The translations under genes and the position numbers were made by a program. From Pyronema omphalodes (taxonomy: Eukaryota > Ascomycota > Pezizomycetes > Pezizales > Pyronemataceae): DNA of 64,000 nt. Shown here piece by piece: positions 31,018-42,355 of the stretch; positions within the stretch are counted from its first letter, which is position 1, and every line of letters begins with the position of its first letter. Under the pieces are notes generated by a model. It was not told where the DNA came from and did not search any database. It worked only from the letters and a program-made list of their open reading frames with translations. Location of the stretch: positions 496,001-560,000 of the forward strand of contig JAJJXM010000036.1 in NCBI GenBank assembly GCA_024516155.1, in the 5' to 3' direction.

Positions 31018-34000
31018 ATGAATACCCTCGAAATCGAAGCGCAGTCAATCAGTCCACCTAACTTGGCTGAGGCCTCTGGTAGTGTCTCTACCATTTCCGC
31101 CTGCCCTACCCCGGAATCTGTCGTCCTAACTGACGATGCTGTACCGGATGGAGCTGTTGCATCTATCAAGGAAAAGAAACATGCCCCCGGTTGCAGTCAT
31201 CATAAGGAGAAATCCTTGAAAAAGGACAAGGAGCGCGATGACAGGGACCATGTAGTTGCAGAGAAAGAGAAGGAGAAAAAGGAAAATGACGACGAGAGGA
31301 GGAAGGACAAGGAGGACAAAGAGGAGAAGCAAGACAAGAAGGAAAAGAAAGATGAAAAAGATAAGGATGATAAGCATGAAAAAGATAAGGGCGATAAGAA
31401 AGAAAAAACTAAGAAGGATAAAAAAGAGAAGAAGGACAAGAAGGACAAAAAGGACAAGAAGAAGAGCAAGAAAAAGAAGTCCAAGAAGGATGATTCTGAT
31501 TCCGATTCCAGCAGCTCTTCTTCATCGTCATCATCTTCTTCATCTTCAGACTCCTCCTCCGCTGACGACAGCGAGTACGAAGACGATGCCATTGCCATGG
31601 CATTCCGCCTCCTCCTCTCCAGAAAGTCCAGCAAGAAATCGAAGAAGCTGAAGGCCAAAGAGAAAAAGGCTAGGAAATCCAAGAGGGATGAGGACAAGAA
31701 GGATGACGAGAATCAGGACGAGGAGAAGAAAGCTAGCGAGAAGGTAGAAGAGACGGAGGCCAAGAAAACGGCGAGCGTATTAGAATATAAGCGTGTAGAT
31801 GAGAGTAAGTTCTCTGCTTCGAATTCTAATCTTGACTCAGCTTAACATTCTTTAGTATACGATAAAACTACCCACGAATGGGTGATTCAAGACAGTGCCC
31901 CTCAGAAGCCCGGAGACAAATATAGTGAATACGTCTTCACTGTCTTGCGACAGTTCGACTACGAACATAAACACACCGATACTGTTCTCAACATCAATTC
32001 CAGTTTATTAAAATATGTTCTCCGGGATATCATCGGCGATGTCCGAGGCATCTCTCTGGTCGAGGATTATCCTTCTGTCGATCCGAAACAGATTTTCAAC
32101 TACTACGAAGAGATTGCGGAATGGTACAAGGTCGAAACAACAGAGAAGAAAGTAGATCGTACTCCTATAGAGAAAGCTCTAGAGAAAGCTCAAGAGGAAG
32201 CACTACGGAAGAAGAGAACTGACCCACTCACCGGCGAGCCAATTGCCCCGCTAACAGAAGAGGAGAAGAAGCTTCAAATCGAACACGTTAAGCTACTCAT
32301 CGACTACCTGGACAAAGACTTTGATGCCACCCGTGGCAAACTTCACCCTATGATCGCCAACAACACCATTACTTTTGACCTATTATGGGCGTTGTTCAGA
32401 CCCAACACTATCATCTACACCAAGTGTGCCGGATCCAACGAGCCTCGCGCATTTAAATGCACTTATTCCGAACTTGTCACAAGCATGCGCTCAACATGGT
32501 GGTCCATTGAAGGAGAATACCTTGAATACGATGGCACCACTAACGACCTCAAGCATGGAAAAGGTGGGAGCCGCGCAACATTTGGTTGGGGGAGCATTAC
32601 AATCAACATCGACTCTTTCAAGGGTGCTCGCAAGATCACCAGTTTAGCCTGCTACCCGATGAAATACTGTACCGACGAGGCACAACTACGTATCAAACTC
32701 ATAGAGCGCGGCAAGCGCTTTGTCTCACTGGCTGGAATGCAGTACAAAGCCTATGAGGGCCTTGCTTTTATGAAGAAAAAGCGCCAGTATGTCAAAGTCC
32801 ACGTTGGAGGCAGAATCATGGTGGATTCCGCTACCTTCCGGAGGATAAACCCCAACTACGTCATTTCTTCTGTAAAATCTCTCGACGAGGCTAGGGAAAG
32901 GACCCAGTATGTGTTATACATAAATGAAAACGGAGAATCTCAGCTAGGAACTGAAGAGGATAACGAAAGCGAGGACGAGGAAGAGAAATGCCCTTGCGCT
33001 GAGATCAAAGAAGAAGAGGAGGAAGAGGAAGAGCGGGAACGTAGCACTCAGAAGCGTCGCTACGTCTTTGACGCACAATCTAATTCCTGGCATGAATTGT
33101 CTGAAGAGGAGCAGATACAAGCAAATCTGAAATTGGGAGGCATCGATGGTGTTCCAAAATTCTCAGATGATGATTACCTTGTCTCTGCTTCCGTGGTCCT
33201 GGGTTGGGCATTCACCGAGAAGCTGTGGCTCGAATTCCCCGTTGATTTTGTCAAAGAGATTGTTTGGGATGATAAGGCCTACGAAAGCTTGGTACTCCCC
33301 GAAGAACAGAAAATGATTGTCCGCGCACTGGTGGAGACACATTCCGGCGCGGGTAATAACGCACCCAAAACAATCGACGATGTCATTACTGGCAAGGGAC
33401 GGGGACTTGTCTGCGTCCTTCACGGACCCCCTGGTGTTGGAAAGACCCTTACTGCCGAGGGTATTTCTGAGCTTCTCCGCCGTCCTTTGTACTGTGTTTC
33501 CTCCGGTGAACTCGGAACCAATCCTGCGCAGCTCGAAACTGAACTTCAAAAGATTCTCGACATTGCTCAGCAGTGGGGAGCAGTCCTTCTCCTTGACGAG
33601 GCTGATGTTTTCCTGGAGCGCCGTAACACCCACGATCTGCACCGCAATGCCCTCGTTAGTATCTTCCTGCGTCTGTTGGAATACTTCCAGGGTATCATGT
33701 TCCTCACCACCAATCGGGTTGAGACTTTCGATGAGGCATTCCAGTCACGTATCCATGTCGCGCTTAGGTACAGTAGCCTAGAGCTGAAAGCCAAGCGTAT
33801 GATCTGGAATACCTTCTTGGGTAAGGTCGCGGATGGAGAAGAGAGGGCTGAAGGTGTAGCCCCTCGTGAGATCATTACGACGCAGGAGCTTGATGATATT
33901 TGCCGGAAGGACCTTAACGGCCGACAGGTACGTTGCCACCAGTCTTTTAGCTTTAATGTCATCGATGTCCTAACATTACGCAGATAAAGAATATTGTCCG

Positions 34001-34198
34001 CACGGCTCAAGCTCTGTCTCTCTCCTTGGGTGAGCAGCTAGAGCATAAGCATCTTATGAAAGTTCTCCGCTTTACCGAGGAGTTTGAACACAATTTGAAA
34101 GGTACAGGACAAGTGGATGGTCAGTCCGCTCCTTCCAACACCGTGATACGAAAATCTTATGCTAACCATTGATTATAGGTATGATGAGCTATGTATAA
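31018..34198 (+). CDS. AAA ATPase with Lys/Asp/Glu- and Ser-rich N-terminus, 4 exons
   Basis: Exons 31018-31804, 31856-33927, 33984-34119 and 34179-34198 give 1004 residues. Introns of 51, 56 and 59 nt all have GTRNGT donors and (C/T)TAAC branch points. Residues about 60-165 are almost entirely K, D and E, followed by a run of 14 Ser. A central region (about 270-640, with motifs such as YEEIAEWYKVE and LWALFRPNTIIYTKC) matches the N-terminal part of the large fungal AAA family that I recall as DUF7025-containing. The ATPase core has Walker A GPPGVGKT (about 786-793), Walker B AVLLLDEADVF (about 838-848), sensor FLTTNRVETFDEAFQSRIH and the lid LNGRQIKNIVRTAQALS. Its cellular role is not established; the charged tail may direct it to nucleus or nucleic acid. 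The stop follows GMMSYV. Confidence 0.9.
31805..31855 (+). other. Intron 1 of the AAA ATPase gene
   Basis: 51 nt, GTAAGT donor, CTTAACATTCTTTAG acceptor. It joins EYKRVDE to IYDKTTHEW through a split codon. Confidence 0.88.
33928..33983 (+). other. Intron 2 of the AAA ATPase gene
   Basis: 56 nt, GTACGT donor, CCTAACATTACGCAG acceptor. It joins LNGRQ to IKNIVRTAQ, restoring the AAA lid motif. Confidence 0.9.
34120..34178 (+). other. Intron 3 of the AAA ATPase gene
   Basis: 59 nt, GTCAGT donor, GCTAACCATTGATTATAG acceptor. It leaves a 20-nt last exon encoding only GMMSYV and the stop. Confidence 0.8.
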
Positions 34199-35867
34199 GC
34201 CATGTTGTTGTTTGTTCTATTTGTAATCGTGTGATGGCGTATTATAAGCTTTACAGACGTAGATACTGGTCAGAATGTCAGACGATAATTCAAGAAGTAT
34301 GTAGAAGCTCTGTGGCTTGATGTTTTCTGAAATACAACGTGTGTTTCAGGAAGGGAGTGATATCCTGTTCATTTCATAAACTGAAAATGGTAAAGCAAAA
34401 TACATGAGAATTCGTGAAGAAAATCAATGAAGGGCTGATAGCGTAACACGGACGAAAATGTTCTTCGCGGGATACTGCTTTTCCGCACTGTTGAGGGTGT
34501 CCATTCGCGGCCCTAAGTCATTCCATGATTCCCTGACCGAGAATGATCGTGACGTGAGGGCTGATGAGTTGAATCTATAGATTACGATGTTACCGTTCAA
34601 AAAGTCTCTGCTCTTTTTCTCTGTAATACATACTTTTTTATCAATGGACATGTCATGCCTTCGAGGCCCACCAATAATAGGCCACACCTTCCAACCGTAT
34701 ATGTAGCCAGTTTACGGGGTACAATCGTAAACCAGGTAAACTGAACTGGCAATTCACAGTTAGTTGGTGCAGTTTTGATGTCCCGGATACACAGTTGGTT
34801 CAGTTTTGGGGGGTCCATAGATCCGGGTAACAGCAGTGCACTGATTAAACAAACTCGGTGAATACCAACCAGTTTAACCGCATCGGGAATCAGTGCAGGC
34901 AGGAATAAATAATGTATTAGTCAACCTCGTTTCAACTCACCGGTGGCCGAGCCTGCTGGTATCTCAAGTGTCCTGAACCTGCCAGTTCCTGGAAACCAGG
35001 TTTCCCAACCTTTACTAAATGGCGGTGAACATGCTCTCAGTTCCCGCAGTGACTGCCGAGTCTGAGTTGCTATTTCCGAATGCAATTGGATCCTGGCATT
35101 GGACCGTCACTCGAGGCCATTGAGTGGTTCAAGAGCTTCAATCGTAGGCATCAGTTATAATTTCTGGGGATCCAATTAGGATAGAATTTTGCTATGTATG
35201 CACTGAATAAGATTTATTGCCCCTTCATAAACCAGCTTTGGCAATTTTAAACAGTTCGCCTGGTTTGCCCAGCCTTGTATTCGGTTAACTGGTTTTAGCA
35301 GTTTAACCAGTTTATACTGCTGAAAGTAAACTGAAATGGTTGGCCGTACAGTTCTCATATTGCAACAGTCCGTACTGTCCGTTTTGGCAGTCATTTGGTA
35401 CTAGTTTGTACGACTGAGAGGTCTGCAATAGGCATACGGGCGTATCTTGGTTTATATAGATCTTGTAGGATGTCTTAGACTGCGTTTACAGCATTGCAAA
35501 TTCCTCAATCTATTTCTAGAAAGCACCATTGCATCTACAGCAGCATCCGAGTGACACTGTATGGCTAACAAGACATTCTCCTCGAAACCCCGATCTGTCG
35601 ACTCGATACCCTCTGCCTACTCGACACTGTCTACCTACTCGATCGCCTCTGCGTAATCGACCCCACCACCCACTTCTTCGACTCAACTAACCTAACCCAT
35701 ATCCACCCGCCTTGCCACTCCTGTCCTAGCGCCGACAGGGATGGATCACTAGACATCCTCGTCCTCCATCATCCTCCATCACGCGGTATGTAAGGAAACA
35801 GGGGGGTGCTAATCCTGTCAAGGGAAATCGAATCCTGTCACGGCGTAGAATCACAGGAGTAGCTAGA

Positions 35868-36330
35868 GAGAGACAATGATGAAAAATAATGAAATAACTA
35901 AGATAGAAAGGGATAAGAAGAGGAGGTTATCGGGAGAAGGAGGGAGCCAAGCACGATGGAACGAAGGAACGGAGGAAGGGACGAAAAGAGGAGGAAAGAG
36001 GAGCAACGAATGGAGAACGAAGGAGGGAAGGGAATGAGGGATTAAGGAAGAAGGCGGAGACTATGGGGGGTAACGACGGGAGGAACCGACGAAGGAGGAT
36101 GAGGGGATTATGGAAAGGCTAGGAAGCTAGGTAATGGAGGAGCAAGACTAGGGAACGAGGAGTAAGGAGATAGGGTACGAAGACGAGGGAGTAGGAAGTA
36201 AAAGGAAGGAGGAAGGGTAGAACCGGAATGGAGAGGGATTTGGGATAGGAAATAGGGCGAGGGAAGGAGCGGGGAAAAGTCAAGGAGTCGGGGAAAAGAG
36301 AGGACGGAAAAGGATAAATAGCTGTAATGT
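35868..36330 (+). repeat. Purine-rich strand-asymmetric tract
   Basis: About 460 bp in which the plus strand is overwhelmingly A and G (GGAGGAAAGAGGAGCAACGA-type sequence) with few pyrimidines. No fixed repeat period was seen. Confidence 0.7.
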
Positions 36331-36559
36331 TTTCCGTAGCTGAGGTTCGATATGCAACGTCTTGTATTCAACCACCAATACAAAGTCGTGCCTCGCCCTA
36401 CAAAGTCTGTCCTGCCTCCCCGTGTCATAGCCTACCACTCGCCGCCGAGCCCGCGAGTCCCCTAGCCTCGTCTGTCCCCAGTCCGCCGTTACAAATCCGC
36501 GCCTGAGAGCCGCAAATCTCATAAAACCGGTAGAGACAAGGAAAACCGATCATCAGGAG

Positions 36560-36890
36560 TACATCCGAAATGGAAAGGGTAGGAAATACCAACAGCCAAA
36601 ACCATGGGGGACAGTATAAAGCGAGGAAAATGGAAGGGATAATGAAATAACAGCAGCGAAAACAGTGGGGGAAAATATAAGGATGTATCGGAGAAAATGG
36701 GAGGTATCGGAGGAATCGGGAGGCATCGGAGAAAATGGGAGGATATTTTAAAGGTCTTGATCGAATATGACGAAGACTTTTCAACGCACAACTCGATACG
36801 GACAGAGAAGCAGCTGGAATCATACGGGGAAAATGGACGCATATTTTTAAAAGTTTAAAGACAGAATATGATGGAGACATTCCATCTCAA
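36560..36890 (+). repeat. Degenerate repeats with GGAGAAAATGGGAGG core
   Basis: Copies of ATCGGAGAAAATGGGAGG(T/C)ATCGG recur at 36690-36745. Longer related blocks, (GA)TATTTTAAAGGTCTTGATCGAATATGACGAAGAC-like, recur near 36750 and 36845 at a period of about 100 bp. The sequence beginning at 36563 recurs at 37337. Confidence 0.45.
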
Positions 36891-37901
36891 CATTCTAGGA
36901 ACAGCACCCAGCGGAGATATTTCTGCTCCACGATTACTTAACGTCTATATGATCACAACACTGTACGCCCTAACACCAAAAATTCCTTTCGAATATGTGG
37001 TTAAAAAGTATCAACTGATTTCACAGGGTGGTAGAAGTTTGTAGGCAGACCTCCCAGTCGTACGATCTTTGTACAATCGTGAACCGGGACCACCTTGCAA
37101 AACATTTATTCTGATTGTTATGCATCCACCGACACAAAAAATGTCTTAGCTTTCAATTTGAAGTTAGTTACAGTAGTTAGGGAAACATTATTGACCTTCC
37201 ACGGTTTAGCTGGGTCAGAAGTCACTTGTTTCTCATGACAAATCGAAGGAACGAAAGAAACTCAGCACGCCGGCTGATGGAAACAATACCACCCAAATCA
37301 CGCACCCAAAACCACTGACATCATATTTTTCCCTACATCCGAAATGGAAAGGGTGAGGAAATACTAACACCCTCAATCATGCGTACTGGACGATAAGCAC
37401 AGGGATGTTTTTTAAAGGATGTGTCGTAGCAGCAGTGCTCAAAGCTTGTCAAGTCAAGGATCTTTGAACGCACGCACATCTCTGACTGTTTTTGCTTTAT
37501 TCCTCCTGTCTGTCGAGAAATCATTCCACAGCCAGTTCACCTGTAAATGTTTCCGTGGCTTACATAAATCCCGTCAGTGCTGTAGCCATAGATCCAGGTC
37601 GCATATGCTAGCAGTCGCCCGGTTCTTCCTCATCGTGGTTGAACCTCGCAATACACGTAGCAATGCAGTGATTTCTGTCAGACCCCCAGGTATTGCTGAG
37701 AGCCGTTGACAAATATGTGTCATGTTGTCAATACCGAAAATGCGTTTTTCATCACCCTAAGTACTTCATTGCTACGCTTTCGAAATTTGAAGCATCGAAA
37801 TTCATCTTTTTGTCGGTTCCGTGTCTACCTCTATCGCCATTCACACCGTTTAAACCCCTGACACTGTGTCATCACCATTCTTTACCATTAAAAATTGTTC
37901 A

Positions 37902-38062
37902 TGTCGAAGGTCTCACAGGCACGAGAAGAAGAAGAAAGTGGAGGTGGTGACCGAATGTATTAACGAGCGTAAAGAGTCTGACATAGACGGGCAAGCGAGT
38001 GCCTATACATAGAGAGTGGTCCACCTCCACCTAAGCACTAGGGCCTTAGGCGCACTTCAACA
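37902..38062 (-). repeat. Copia 3' LTR
   Basis: On the minus strand it begins TGTTGAAGTGCGCC at 38062 and ends GACCTTCGACA at 37902. The ends TGTTGAAG/CTTCGACA form the near-perfect inverted terminus usual for LTRs. A polypurine tract (AGACGAGGGGGTG on the minus strand, 38063-38075) directly precedes it. The partner LTR is outside the window, so the boundary rests on termini and polypurine tract. Confidence 0.72.
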
Positions 38063-38307
38063 CACCCCCTCGTCTAAGGACGGGTGCTACAAACATAATA
38101 ATAAGAAGAAATAACAATCCATCATAACAGAAAACAAGAACAATACCATAGAAAAGAAAAATACCCAATTACCCATACAGGAAGAAGTGAAAACCCATAA
38201 GAAGAACAACCCAAATAGAAAACAACACAATTCAATCATCATCATAATCAGCAATCAGCAGCCATACTTCAATCACAACACACACTTATTCATTCAAACC
38301 AAACCCA

Positions 38308-40151
38308 TTAATCATTATTACCACTCAGCGTTTCCATCCCTAAAGGTTTCACGGCCAACGCGTGTGTTGGTCCAGGGAGCGGTTTAGTGAGGATATCTGC
38401 GACATTTTCTTTGGACGCAATGTATTCGAACGATACCGTTCCCTTTCTAGCTTCGTCGATCGAGTGGTGAAACTTCACATCGATGTGTTTTGTTTTCGCC
38501 TTGATGACGCCGGTCTGAAGGAGGCGAAGTGCTCCCATGTTATCGCAACGGACCGAGGTCGGCACTTTGTTATCCCAGGCTTCGGTGTCGTCCATCAATA
38601 GGCGGAACCAGATCGCTTCACGGGTCGCATTGCTGCATGCAATGTACTCGGCTTCAAGAGTGGAGAGGGCGATGACGGACTGCTTCTTTGAGCTCCAGTG
38701 GATCGGCCAGTCCGCTCCTGGCGCAAGGACTACGCACCCCCCGACGCTTTTCCGATCGGCTGTACTGCCGGCCCAGTCGCTGTCGGAGAAGAGTCGCAAA
38801 CAGTCCTGCGGCATGTCGTGGTTACGCTTGTAGATAATCGACAAATTTTTCGTACTTTTCAAGTATCGGATGACCCTTTTGGCAGCGGTCATGTGCATTG
38901 CTAGAGGCGACTGATTGTATCGGCTGAGGGCAGTCACGGCGAAGGCGATGTCAGGACGAGTTCCGATTGCTGCGTACATCAGTGATCCGACCATTGATAG
39001 ATACAGGCGTTTTTGCTGTTCATCAGTGGTCTTGTCTTCGCAGTCAGTATTCTCAAGATCAACATGAATGTCCATTGGGGAAGAGGTGGGTGCGGCCTCA
39101 AGAAGACCGTATCTGGCAATCACCCCCTCAATGTAATGCTTCTGCGAGATGGCAATGCTTCCGTCAGGCAAGTATTCGAGTTCGAGGCCGAGAAAACGAG
39201 TCGCTTTTCCGAGATCTGTCATTTTGAAGCGAGCACTGAGGGCCTTCTTGATGTTGTCGCCCATCCTCTGTTTTGTCAGATTGAAGATCAAGATATCGTC
39301 GACATATAAGAGCAGAAAAGCGTCCTTCATGAGGTAGAGGTTGGAGTCGGCGTGTGCCTGTCGGAAACCTTGCTTCATGAGGAAGTCATGAATCTGGGCC
39401 CACCATAATCGGGGTGCCTGTTTTAGCCCGTACAGGGCTTTCAGCAGGCGGACCGTCGATGTTTTTGATAGACGTTTATCGAGCCATTCGATGCCAGGAG
39501 GCATGGACATGAAAGTCCTGTCGTTGTCAATGGCTGGGTTGAGGAAGGCCGTGACAACATCCATTTGGTCGACTGACCACCCCCTGGTTGCAGATAAGCT
39601 TAGCAGGTAACGTAGAGTACTTAGCTTGGAGACAGGTGCATATGTCTCATCATAATCAATTCCTGGAACTTGTTCATAACCCTTTATAACCAGTCGGGCC
39701 TTGAACTTTGTGCTGCCGTCAATGTTGCGTTTGGTTTTGTAAATCCATCGACACTTCAAGGGCTTGCATCCAAAGGGAACAGTGATGCCGCTGTAGGATG
39801 TTTGATTGTCGAATGCATCAGGCGATGACACTGGTCGGAGAGGTTCTGCATTGTCATTTGATTTGAAGGCCTGGAAGGTTTCGTTTATCAGTAAAGAGTT
39901 CCATTCTTCTTGCATCGCAGTTCTCCAGTTGTCCCGGTCGGCGCTCTTCATTGCTGCGGTGTAAGAGGTCGGGTCGCCGTCAAGTAAATCAGGACCTATG
40001 GCCTCGTCGGGATCGTCTATAGTTGCTTTGGCAAGAAAGGCCGAGGCCAGGGCGTCGTCAACATCAATGTCTTCGTAGCGGGACTTGTTTAGTTTGTTGG
40101 CCTTCAGTCACTCGTCGCGTAGGGACAGTGAATTCATGTCATTAGAAGCAT
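38308..40151 (-). CDS. Copia pol, reverse transcriptase and RNase H exon (one in-frame TGA)
   Basis: The uninterrupted frame from ATG 39951 has 547 residues, and the frame continues upstream to a TGA at 40110-40108. Motifs in order: NWRTAMQEEW, CRWIYKTKRN, FKARLVIKGYEQVPGIDYDETYAPV, QMDVVTAFLNP, LYGLKQAPRLWW, LLYVDDILIF (the YVDD active site), then RNase H FSDSDWAGSTADRKSVGG and ALSTLEAEYIA, ending near TKHIDVKFHH and ADILTKPLPG. All are Ty1/copia hallmarks. Upstream of the TGA the same frame reads sensibly (DMNSLSLRDE) to a CTAAC...CTCAG acceptor at 40152, consistent with an exon start at 40151. The TGA most likely replaces a Trp or Arg codon, so this copy is probably inactive even without the insertion. 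Confidence 0.88.
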
Positions 40152-40283
40152 CTGAGAATTAGGATGTTAGCTCAGAGAAGTGAAAATCAGAGCAGTAGAG
40201 AAAGAAATTTGAGAAACAAGGGAATGCAGTAGACAGGGATTCCGTGGCAGAATCTCGTGAGGAGATGCACAGCGGAGTGTTAA

Positions 40284-41073
40284 TGTCACAACGCTCCCGT
40301 GACATGCTCCTGGCCTCCGCCGTCACCACCGCAGGGCTATGGGTGATCGTCATCACCCTAGCAACCTGCTACGCTGTCATGAAGTGAAAGGATAGGGTTA
40401 GGGCAAGGGGCTGGGCCCCTTGCCGAGGATTTTCATATGTTCGGAGTTATTTCTTATTTGGATTTCTTTTAGGTATTACGGCGGCTAGGAAATTGTTGGA
40501 ATCTTTTACTTCTCTCTTTTGGTATGTACTCTTTCTTTACTATTTGGAATCACGGCGGTTAGCCAGGAAGTTATCTCTTGCGGTATGTACTCTTTCTTTG
40601 CTATTTGGAATCACGGCGCTTAGCCGGTAGTTGTCTCTTTTGGTATGTACTCTTTCCTTGTTATTATTATTTGGAATTATGGCGGTTAGTTATCTTGCTT
40701 TATTATTTGGAATTACGGCGGTTGGCAAATGTTGGGGAATGTTGGTCATGTATGTAGTATCACGGCGGTTAGCATTGGAAGCATTCTCCGCAGGCGGAGA
40801 ATGCTGAGTCACGAGTCATGAAGGAACAAGTATAAGAGGAGGAAATTTGTATGTAGTTTATTTCTTCACGCAATCAAGTTTCTATTTACCACAATCCTAT
40901 CTACAAGAGTTCCCTTGTGATATCCCATCTCTCCAAACTCACCTGTGATTTCCCAGCCCACAAACCCTTGCCCATTCCCAACTTACCAGCCTTACCTAAC
41001 CCGCCGCCGCCCTCCTCGCCGCCGAAAACCCTGCGCTGCCTGTCGTCAGTAACCGTGGATACAGATTCTGATA
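40284..41073 (+). repeat. Gypsy A 5' LTR (790 bp)
   Basis: Starts TGTCACAACGCTCCCG and ends GGATACAGATTCTGATA. Holds three roughly 60-bp repeats (40507-40690) with the core GGTATGTACTCTTTC...GGAATCACGGCG, a perfect 12-bp-stem hairpin (40780-40805) and a TATA-like TATAAGAGG at 40831. The first 104 bases also encode the end of ORF3 in the 3' copy. Confidence 0.95.
40831..40838 (+). promoter_or_regulatory. TATA-like promoter element in gypsy A LTR
   Basis: TATAAGAG in the 5' LTR (and at 63043 in the 3' LTR), about 240 bp before the LTR end and just after a perfect hairpin. Confidence 0.4.
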
Positions 41074-41151
41074 TTTGATTGCGTCCTGTGTACGACACCC
41101 AACGCGGAACGAAGACCCAGAAAACCCAGAAAACCCAGAAGAAGGCGCACA

Positions 41152-42210
41152 GTGGCGTCCTTTCAGCTAAAAGAGCTCGGAGAACATATCGAACAAGAAC
41201 CGACCGGATCGGCAAGCCCAGTGACCCCCGAACAACCATCCAGACCACAGACCCCCGAATCACCCGAACTCCCCCATACCTCTACCGACGACCCTGCGGA
41301 AATGGCGACCCCGGCAGGATTGGGACTTGTCACTCCGGTCACGATGACCCAGCAGCAGTTGAACCAGATCCTCATTCAACTCCATCGCCCCACGACAAAC
41401 AGTAACCCCAAGGTGGAAGACCCGGAGCTGTACTACGGCGAACGGACCAAGCTGAGGGCATTCCTGACGCAATGCGAACTGAAGTTCAATTGTGAAGGGA
41501 ATAGATTCGACACCGAACAGAAAAAGGTGAACTATGCGAGCTCCCGCTGTAGAGGTAACGCTTGGGCATGGATCGAGCCGTCCATCAAGGAGGGGAAAAG
41601 CGTATACACGACCTGGGAGGCCTTTAAGACTGCTGTCAGTAGGGCTTTCGGGGAAGCCGACTCAAAAGAAGTAGCAAGAAGAAAGTTCAAGATGATCAGG
41701 CAGGGCGCGCGATCCGCCGCTGCATACTGGGCCGAATTTCAAAGGATCAAATCCGATTTAAGATATAATGACGAGACCTACATCGATCAATTCAGTGATG
41801 GACTAAACACAGACGTCCAACGACAGTTGGCACTCCTTGATGAACGACCAACGGATCTCACGGAGTTCGCCAACAAGGCCATAGCGTTAGACAACCGACT
41901 ATTCAACTTCCGAACCCTGAGGACTCGGTATGAACCTCAATTCTATCACCACCCCCATCTTAAGGGGCAGGGACACGAATCTCGACTCTCCGACCCCGAA
42001 CCAATGGAATTAGATTCCACTCGTCGACCGAAACCAAGGGATAGGACGGAGGAGGATAGACGGAAGCGGAATAACGAATGTTTTAACTGTGGGAAGGTGG
42101 GACACTACGCTGCGAAGTGCCCAAGTAAGAAATTATTCAGAGCAGCGGAAACTACATTGGTAGAAGAGGGACTCGGTGAGACGTCGGGAAAAGAGAACCC
42201 CCAGGAATAA
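41152..42210 (+). CDS. Gypsy A Gag (capsid and CCHC nucleocapsid)
   Basis: The frame is open from 41053 but has no ATG until 41302; 41152 is a GTG in a good context (AGTGGCG), possibly a lost ATG. From 41302 the product has 302 residues, from 41152 it has 352. The middle has the retrotransposon capsid pattern (LRAFLTQCELKFN, RGNAWAWIEPS, WEAFKTAVSRAFGEAD, SAAAYWAEFQRIKSDL). The end has one zinc knuckle, CFNCGKVGHYAAKC. Pol overlaps in the minus-one frame and lacks its own start near the junction, so pol is probably made by minus-one frameshifting close to the gag stop. Confidence 0.9.
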   Translation: MASFQLKELGEHIEQEPTGSASPVTPEQPSRPQTPESPELPHTSTDDPAEMATPAGLGLVTPVTMTQQQLNQILIQLHRPTTNSNPKVEDPELYYGERTKLRAFLTQCELKFNCEGNRFDTEQKKVNYASSRCRGNAWAWIEPSIKEGKSVYTTWEAFKTAVSRAFGEADSKEVARRKFKMIRQGARSAAAYWAEFQRIKSDLRYNDETYIDQFSDGLNTDVQRQLALLDERPTDLTEFANKAIALDNRLFNFRTLRTRYEPQFYHHPHLKGQGHESRLSDPEPMELDSTRRPKPRDRTEEDRRKRNNECFNCGKVGHYAAKCPSKKLFRAAETTLVEEGLGETSGKENPQE

Positions 42211-42212
42211 AA

Positions 42213-42355
42213 GGAAAAGGTGGATTCCTGGGGCAACTGTCGCCCACCAGTTCAACCACGGCAGGACCGGCGGATAGAATCTCGAGTGTAGGACCATACG
42301 GAAGAAACGAAAAAATTATCCTGCGAGTAAAGTTAATCGGACGAAATAAGAAAGA
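42213..42355 (+). CDS. Gypsy A pol, first fragment (before insertion B)
   Basis: In the minus-one frame relative to gag, the sequence reads to EKIILRVKLIGRNKK at the B insertion site. After B and one AAAGA copy are removed it continues directly into EYQTMAMIDCGATENF, the protease active-site region (DCGAT). The frame match on both sides shows B cut an otherwise intact gene. Confidence 0.75.

Larger units (their letters stand above)
34199..37901. other. Spacer with purine tract and decayed repeats
   Basis: No gene supported. Motifs like AGTTTAACCAGTTTA and AACTGG recur at 34700-34870 and 35280-35340. CTACTCGA strings recur at 35600-35660. A strongly purine-biased tract lies at 35868-36330. 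A 36-bp block (ATCCGAAATGGAAAGGGT...) occurs at 36563 and again at 37337. Confidence 0.45.

Noticed and set aside
31200..31697. 165-codon Ser/Leu/Phe-rich minus-strand frame
   Set aside because: Complement of the Lys/Asp/Glu and Ser runs of the ATPase; low-complexity shadow.
40395..40408. Telomere-like TAGGGTTAGGG
   Set aside because: Only two units, inside an LTR and present in both LTR copies; not a telomere tract.
40507..40690. Regularly spaced repeats considered as a CRISPR array
   Set aside because: Units are contiguous and degenerate, in a eukaryotic LTR; no spacer/repeat alternation.
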